Shown: positions 6,610-9,258 of the stretch, in pieces
Layout of the letters: each line of letters opens with the position of its first letter
Position numbering within the stretch: position 1 is the first letter of the stretch
Source of the DNA: Acidobacteriota bacterium
Lineage (GTDB): Bacteria > Acidobacteriota > Blastocatellia > Pyrinomonadales > Pyrinomonadaceae
Direction of reading: 5' to 3'
DNA length: 9,258 bases
NCBI GenBank assembly: GCA_019247865.1
Contig: JAFBAJ010000674.1
Location: 1-9,258, forward strand
Position numbers and translations under genes: made by a program
The notes under the pieces: model-generated
The model's database searches: none
What the model was told of the DNA's origin: nothing
The model's input: only the letters and a program-made list of their open reading frames with translations

Positions 6610-6750
6610 TCACCAGACTCATCCCGGTGCCGCCTTCCGGCTCAAGTGCACCAACCATTCCGCACATGTTAGTATGCGAGGCATCGAAAAAAATTGTAGC
6701 TGAAAGTGTGTGATCGAAAGGCTTTAACGGCAGGTCTCAGGCAGCGAATA
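6610..6750. other. Short intergenic gap between kinase and glycosyltransferase
   Basis: This gap is 141 nt and holds no gene that I can support. An in-frame GTG at 6706 could extend the downstream glycosyltransferase by 15 residues, but the extra residues look non-conserved and have no Shine-Dalgarno. An A-run (6687-6693) and the AT-rich stretch around it could belong to a promoter, but no good -35/-10 pair is evident. Confidence 0.4.
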
Positions 6751-7983
6751 ATGCTTTCGGGAAAATCCATCATCTGCTTCGGCGGCGAGGACTGGTGGTA
6801 TCACCACCCGCACTCGAAGAACCACTTGATGCGTCGGTTTGCGCGGGCCGGGAATCGGGTCATCTTCGTGAACTCGATCTCGATGGGGTTGCCTTCGATC
6901 AGGAACAAGGATCTGTTGCCGCGCGTGATGCGGAAGATGCGTAGCTATTCGAAGCTGGCGCGCAACACGCCGGAGGGCATCACGGTCGTGTCGCCTGCGG
7001 CGCTGCCGTTCTTCGGCAGCCGTGCGGCGCGGGACGCGAACCGTAGATTGATTCGCGCGCAGATCGGGATGCTGGCGCGGCGGCGCGGCCTCACGCGGCC
7101 TGTCCTGTGGATCGCGATTCCGACGGCGGTCGAGATGATCGGGCGTCTCAATGAATCGCTGGTCGTTTATCAGGTCTCGGACAAGTACGACGCGAACACG
7201 ATGGATCACGCGACTGACCCGCAGACGATTCGCCGCCTGCACGAGCGCGCGCTCGATGCGGCCGACATCATCTTTTATTCCGGTCGAAAACTTTTCGAGG
7301 AGGCGACGCGCGGGCGCGAGCGTTCGTACCTTCTGGAGCAGGCGGTGGATTTCGAGCACTGGGCGCGCGCGGGCAGCGGCGAGCTGGAAGTCGCAGAGGA
7401 GGTCGCAAAGATTCCTGCGCCCCGGATCGGATATTTCGGGGCCGTCGAGCCGTGGCTGGTCGATCAGGAGCTGATCCGGCGCGCCTCGCGCGAGCGCCCT
7501 CTCTGGAACTGGGTCTTCATCGGCAACAAGTCGCGCGGGATGGAGATCGAAGATTTGCCGAACGTGCATTTCCTCCCGCCCGTCACCTACGACGAGCTGC
7601 CGCGTTACGCGGCGGGCTTTGATGTCTGCGTGCTGCCGTGGGAGACGGAGCAGGCTTTCACCAATTACGGCTCGGCGATCAAGGTGCGCGAATACCTGGC
7701 GACCGGCAAGCCCGTCGTCATCGCTCCGCTGCCGGAGTACGAACCGATGCGCGACGTGCTCAGAATCGCGCGCAGCCGTGAAGAGTTTTTGAGCCTGATC
7801 GAGGACGCGCTCGCAGAAGATGATGCTGATGCCGCACGCCGTCGCCAGGCAGCAGTGCAGAGTGGAACCTGGGACGCGCGCGCCGAGTGGGTCAGCGGCC
7901 TCATCGAAGAGGCTTTGCGACGCAAGGCAGCTCTCCAGCCGGAACAGGCGGAGAGGCGGTCGCCGGTTTCTTCTGATTCCTGA
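6751..7983 (+). CDS. GT-B fold glycosyltransferase (GT4/GT1-like), polysaccharide type
   Basis: Predicted cytosolic or membrane-associated sugar transferase of 410 residues from ATG 6751. This start is chosen because MLSGKSIICFGGEDWWYHHP begins directly with the first Rossmann strand, and an AGG lies 10 nt upstream. N-terminal domain: ICFGGEDWW (8-16), MRRFARAGNRVIFVNSISMG (27-46), VVYQVSDKYD (138-147) and ADIIFYSG (171-178). C-terminal domain: APRIGYFGAVEPWLVD (223-238), WVFIGN (254-259), NVHFLPPVTYDELPRYAAGFDVCVLPW (271-297) and KVREYLATGKPVV (311-323), the GT-B segment with the acidic donor-binding residue. Length is normal and no truncation is seen. The DKYD pattern is typical of exopolysaccharide glycosyltransferases with a YxVxDxxD strand. 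The asparagine synthetase-like gene starts 24 nt after its stop, suggesting one operon. Donor and acceptor are unknown. Confidence 0.92.
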   Translation: MLSGKSIICFGGEDWWYHHPHSKNHLMRRFARAGNRVIFVNSISMGLPSIRNKDLLPRVMRKMRSYSKLARNTPEGITVVSPAALPFFGSRAARDANRRLIRAQIGMLARRRGLTRPVLWIAIPTAVEMIGRLNESLVVYQVSDKYDANTMDHATDPQTIRRLHERALDAADIIFYSGRKLFEEATRGRERSYLLEQAVDFEHWARAGSGELEVAEEVAKIPAPRIGYFGAVEPWLVDQELIRRASRERPLWNWVFIGNKSRGMEIEDLPNVHFLPPVTYDELPRYAAGFDVCVLPWETEQAFTNYGSAIKVREYLATGKPVVIAPLPEYEPMRDVLRIARSREEFLSLIEDALAEDDADAARRRQAAVQSGTWDARAEWVSGLIEEALRRKAALQPEQAERRSPVSSDS

Positions 7984-8007
7984 CTTCTGTATTCTGACTT
8001 CTGAATT
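7967..8007. repeat. Degenerate 14-bp direct repeat spanning a gene end and the next gene's leader
   Basis: Units tgacttctgtattc (7981-7994) and tgacttctgaatta (7995-8008) agree at 12 of 14 positions. The preceding tttcttctgattcc (7967-7980) is a poorer third copy. The array supplies the last codons and the TGA of the glycosyltransferase (C-terminus VSSDS) and runs up to the ATG of the next gene. Similar GACTTCTGAATTC strings occur as dispersed intergenic repeats in some bacteria (memory only). Confidence 0.6.
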
Positions 8008-9258
8008 ATGTGCGGCATCGCCGGACTCATCAGTCATGAACCCGAACAGCACATCCAGGCGATGCTTGAGAGCATAGAGCATCGCGGGCGTGACGATGTC
8101 GGTGTGTGGAGCTCGCGTGCAATCGATGGGGGAGCGAGGCGCGCGTGTCTCGGACACAGGCGGCTCTCGATCATCGACACGAGCAGCGCCGGGCATCAGC
8201 CGATGCTCTACGCAGACGGGCGTTACAGCATCACTTTCAACGGAGAGATCTATAACTACCTGGAGCTGAAAGAGCGGCTCGAAGGCGCAGGCCATCGCTT
8301 TCGGACGGACAGCGACACGGAAGTCCTGCTCGCGGCCTTCGCCGAATGGGGCGAGGGCTGCTTACAACATCTGAACGGGATGTTCGCGTTCGCCATCTGG
8401 GACGAGCAGGAGCAGCAGCTCACGCTCGCGCGCGACCGCGTCGGCATCAAGCCGCTCTATTACACGGAGGTCGAGACGGAGACGGGCGCGGCCTTCATCT
8501 TCGCTTCCGAGATCAAAGCCCTCCTCGCGACCGGCCTCGTCCCGCGCGAGATAAACCCCGAAGCGCTCAATCAATATCTGACCTTCCTCTGGACGCCTGA
8601 CCCGCACACGCTCTTTCGTGGCATCAACAAGCTGCCGCCCGCGCACGTGCTGACGTGGCGTGCCGGAGAAGTGTCTGTGCGCGAGTGGTGGGACATCTCT
8701 TTCGAAGAGATCGAAGAGGGTCGAAGCGAAGAGTGGTGGCGCGAGCGCGTGCTGGAGACGTTGGATCGCGTCGTGCGTCTGGAGATGGTCGCGGACGTGC
8801 CGCTCGGTTCGTTCCTGTCGGGCGGCGTGGATTCTTCCTCCATCGTCGCGCTGATGAAGAACCACAGCGGCGGGCGACGTGTCTCGACCTACACCATCGG
8901 CATCGAGCCGGAGGATCTGCATTACGACATCATCCCGGATGACGCCGTCTGGGCGCGTCGCGTCGGAAAGCTGCTCGACACGGATTATCACGAGATGATG
9001 CTCAAGCCGGACGTGGCGGAGCTCTTGCCCAAGCTCGTCTATCACATGGACGAGCCGGTCGCAGACCCCGCCGTCATCACGAGCTATCTGGTCTCGCGCG
9101 CGGCGCGTGAGACTTTGACGGTGCTGCTCTCTGGCGTCGGCGGCGACGAAGTTTTCGCGGGCTATCCGCGCCAGTTGGCGATGAAGCTGGCGGGCGCGCT
9201 CGACCCCGTGCCGCAGCTCGTGCGCGGGCCGCTGATGAAGGTCTTCGCGGATGTCCTA
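8008..9258 (+). CDS. asnB: AsnB-type glutamine-hydrolysing asparagine synthetase / amidotransferase, 3' end outside window
   Basis: Class II glutamine amidotransferase joined to an ATP-dependent synthetase domain; it moves ammonia from glutamine to a carboxylate such as aspartate or, in polysaccharide clusters, possibly a sugar acid. The frame is open to the window end with 417 residues visible of the usual 600-660. Cys2 (MCGIAGL) is the nucleophile after Met removal. Further glutaminase marks are HRRLSIID (50-57), FNGEIYNY (77-84), SDTEVLL (102-108) and ARDRVGIKPLYY (141-152). The synthetase domain shows the PPi-loop SGGVDSS (271-277), YTIG, MDEPVADPA and SGVGGDEVFAGY (375-386). The otherwise common RGPDD reads RGRDD here (26-30). 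Expressed probably with the glycosyltransferase 24 nt upstream. No Shine-Dalgarno is visible in the repeat-derived leader, so translational coupling is plausible. The family is certain; true asparagine synthesis versus glycan amidation is unresolved. Confidence 0.93.
   Translation, partial: MCGIAGLISHEPEQHIQAMLESIEHRGRDDVGVWSSRAIDGGARRACLGHRRLSIIDTSSAGHQPMLYADGRYSITFNGEIYNYLELKERLEGAGHRFRTDSDTEVLLAAFAEWGEGCLQHLNGMFAFAIWDEQEQQLTLARDRVGIKPLYYTEVETETGAAFIFASEIKALLATGLVPREINPEALNQYLTFLWTPDPHTLFRGINKLPPAHVLTWRAGEVSVREWWDISFEEIEEGRSEEWWRERVLETLDRVVRLEMVADVPLGSFLSGGVDSSSIVALMKNHSGGRRVSTYTIGIEPEDLHYDIIPDDAVWARRVGKLLDTDYHEMMLKPDVAELLPKLVYHMDEPVADPAVITSYLVSRAARETLTVLLSGVGGDEVFAGYPRQLAMKLAGALDPVPQLVRGPLMKVFADVL

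Noticed and set aside
6626..6652. Possible hairpin after the kinase gene (GGTGC ... GCACC with an inner GCCG/CGGC)
   Set aside because: Stems are only 4-5 bp with bulges and no T-run follows; not convincing as a terminator.
6724..8295. 523-codon open frame on the minus strand, antisense to the glycosyltransferase and the start of the asnB-like gene
   Set aside because: It is a by-product of high-GC codon usage opposite well-supported genes; it crosses two genes and the repeat, is rich in Arg/Asp/His with no recognisable fold, and its only striking segment (NSEVRIQKSG) is the antisense of the 14-bp repeat.
8362..9045. 227-codon minus-strand open frame opposite the asnB-like gene
   Set aside because: Shadow of the conserved glutaminase and synthetase coding sequence; Arg/His/Asp-rich with no domain.
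1..9258. tRNA, rRNA or transposase genes
   Set aside because: No tRNA-like cloverleaf, rRNA segment or transposase motif was seen; intergenic gaps are short and accounted for by repeats or promoter regions.

Overview
This 9.26 kb window is GC-rich and densely coded. It looks like a piece of a bacterial chromosome, most likely from an acidobacterium of the Blastocatellia/Pyrinomonadaceae type. That guess rests on one secreted protein that combines SBBP-type propeller repeats with C-terminal 'PADYDGDGKxDFAVFR...W' modules, on a Hanks-type kinase with a long accessory tail, and on several short palindromic intergenic repeats. I recognise these traits from memory and could not run any search.

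Layout from left to right: (1) the 3' part of a GT4-type glycosyltransferase (1-798, +), followed 2 nt later by a near-perfect 26-bp-arm palindromic repeat (801-870). (2) A class I SAM-dependent methyltransferase (891-1733, +). (3) A second palindrome with 24-bp perfect arms (1742-1805), lying exactly between two convergent genes. (4) A large exported protein on the minus strand (1814-4444): signal peptide, carboxypeptidase-regulatory-like domain, nine-proline hinge, eight SBBP-like propeller repeats and six 43-45-residue FG-GAP/VCBS-like calcium-binding modules. (5) A divergent intergenic region. (6) A membrane Ser/Thr kinase (about 4654-6609, +) in which a DUF4268-like domain sits between the kinase and the membrane span, and an FKBP-type prolyl isomerase domain follows the membrane span. 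(7) A second GT-B glycosyltransferase (6751-7983, +). (8) A degenerate direct repeat (about 7967-8007) that supplies the end of that gene and the leader of the next. (9) The 5' two thirds of an AsnB-type glutamine-dependent asparagine synthetase/amidotransferase (8008 to the window end, +).

The two glycosyltransferases, the methyltransferase and the AsnB-like amidotransferase form a typical surface-polysaccharide set: sugar transfer, methyl decoration and amidation. Inside this set sits a divergent pair, an exported repeat protein and a transmembrane kinase with an extracytoplasmic FKBP domain. The pair could be an envelope sensing and signalling module, but no sequence here proves a functional link to the glycan genes. 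The kinase-DUF4268-TM-FKBP architecture is the most unusual item in the window.
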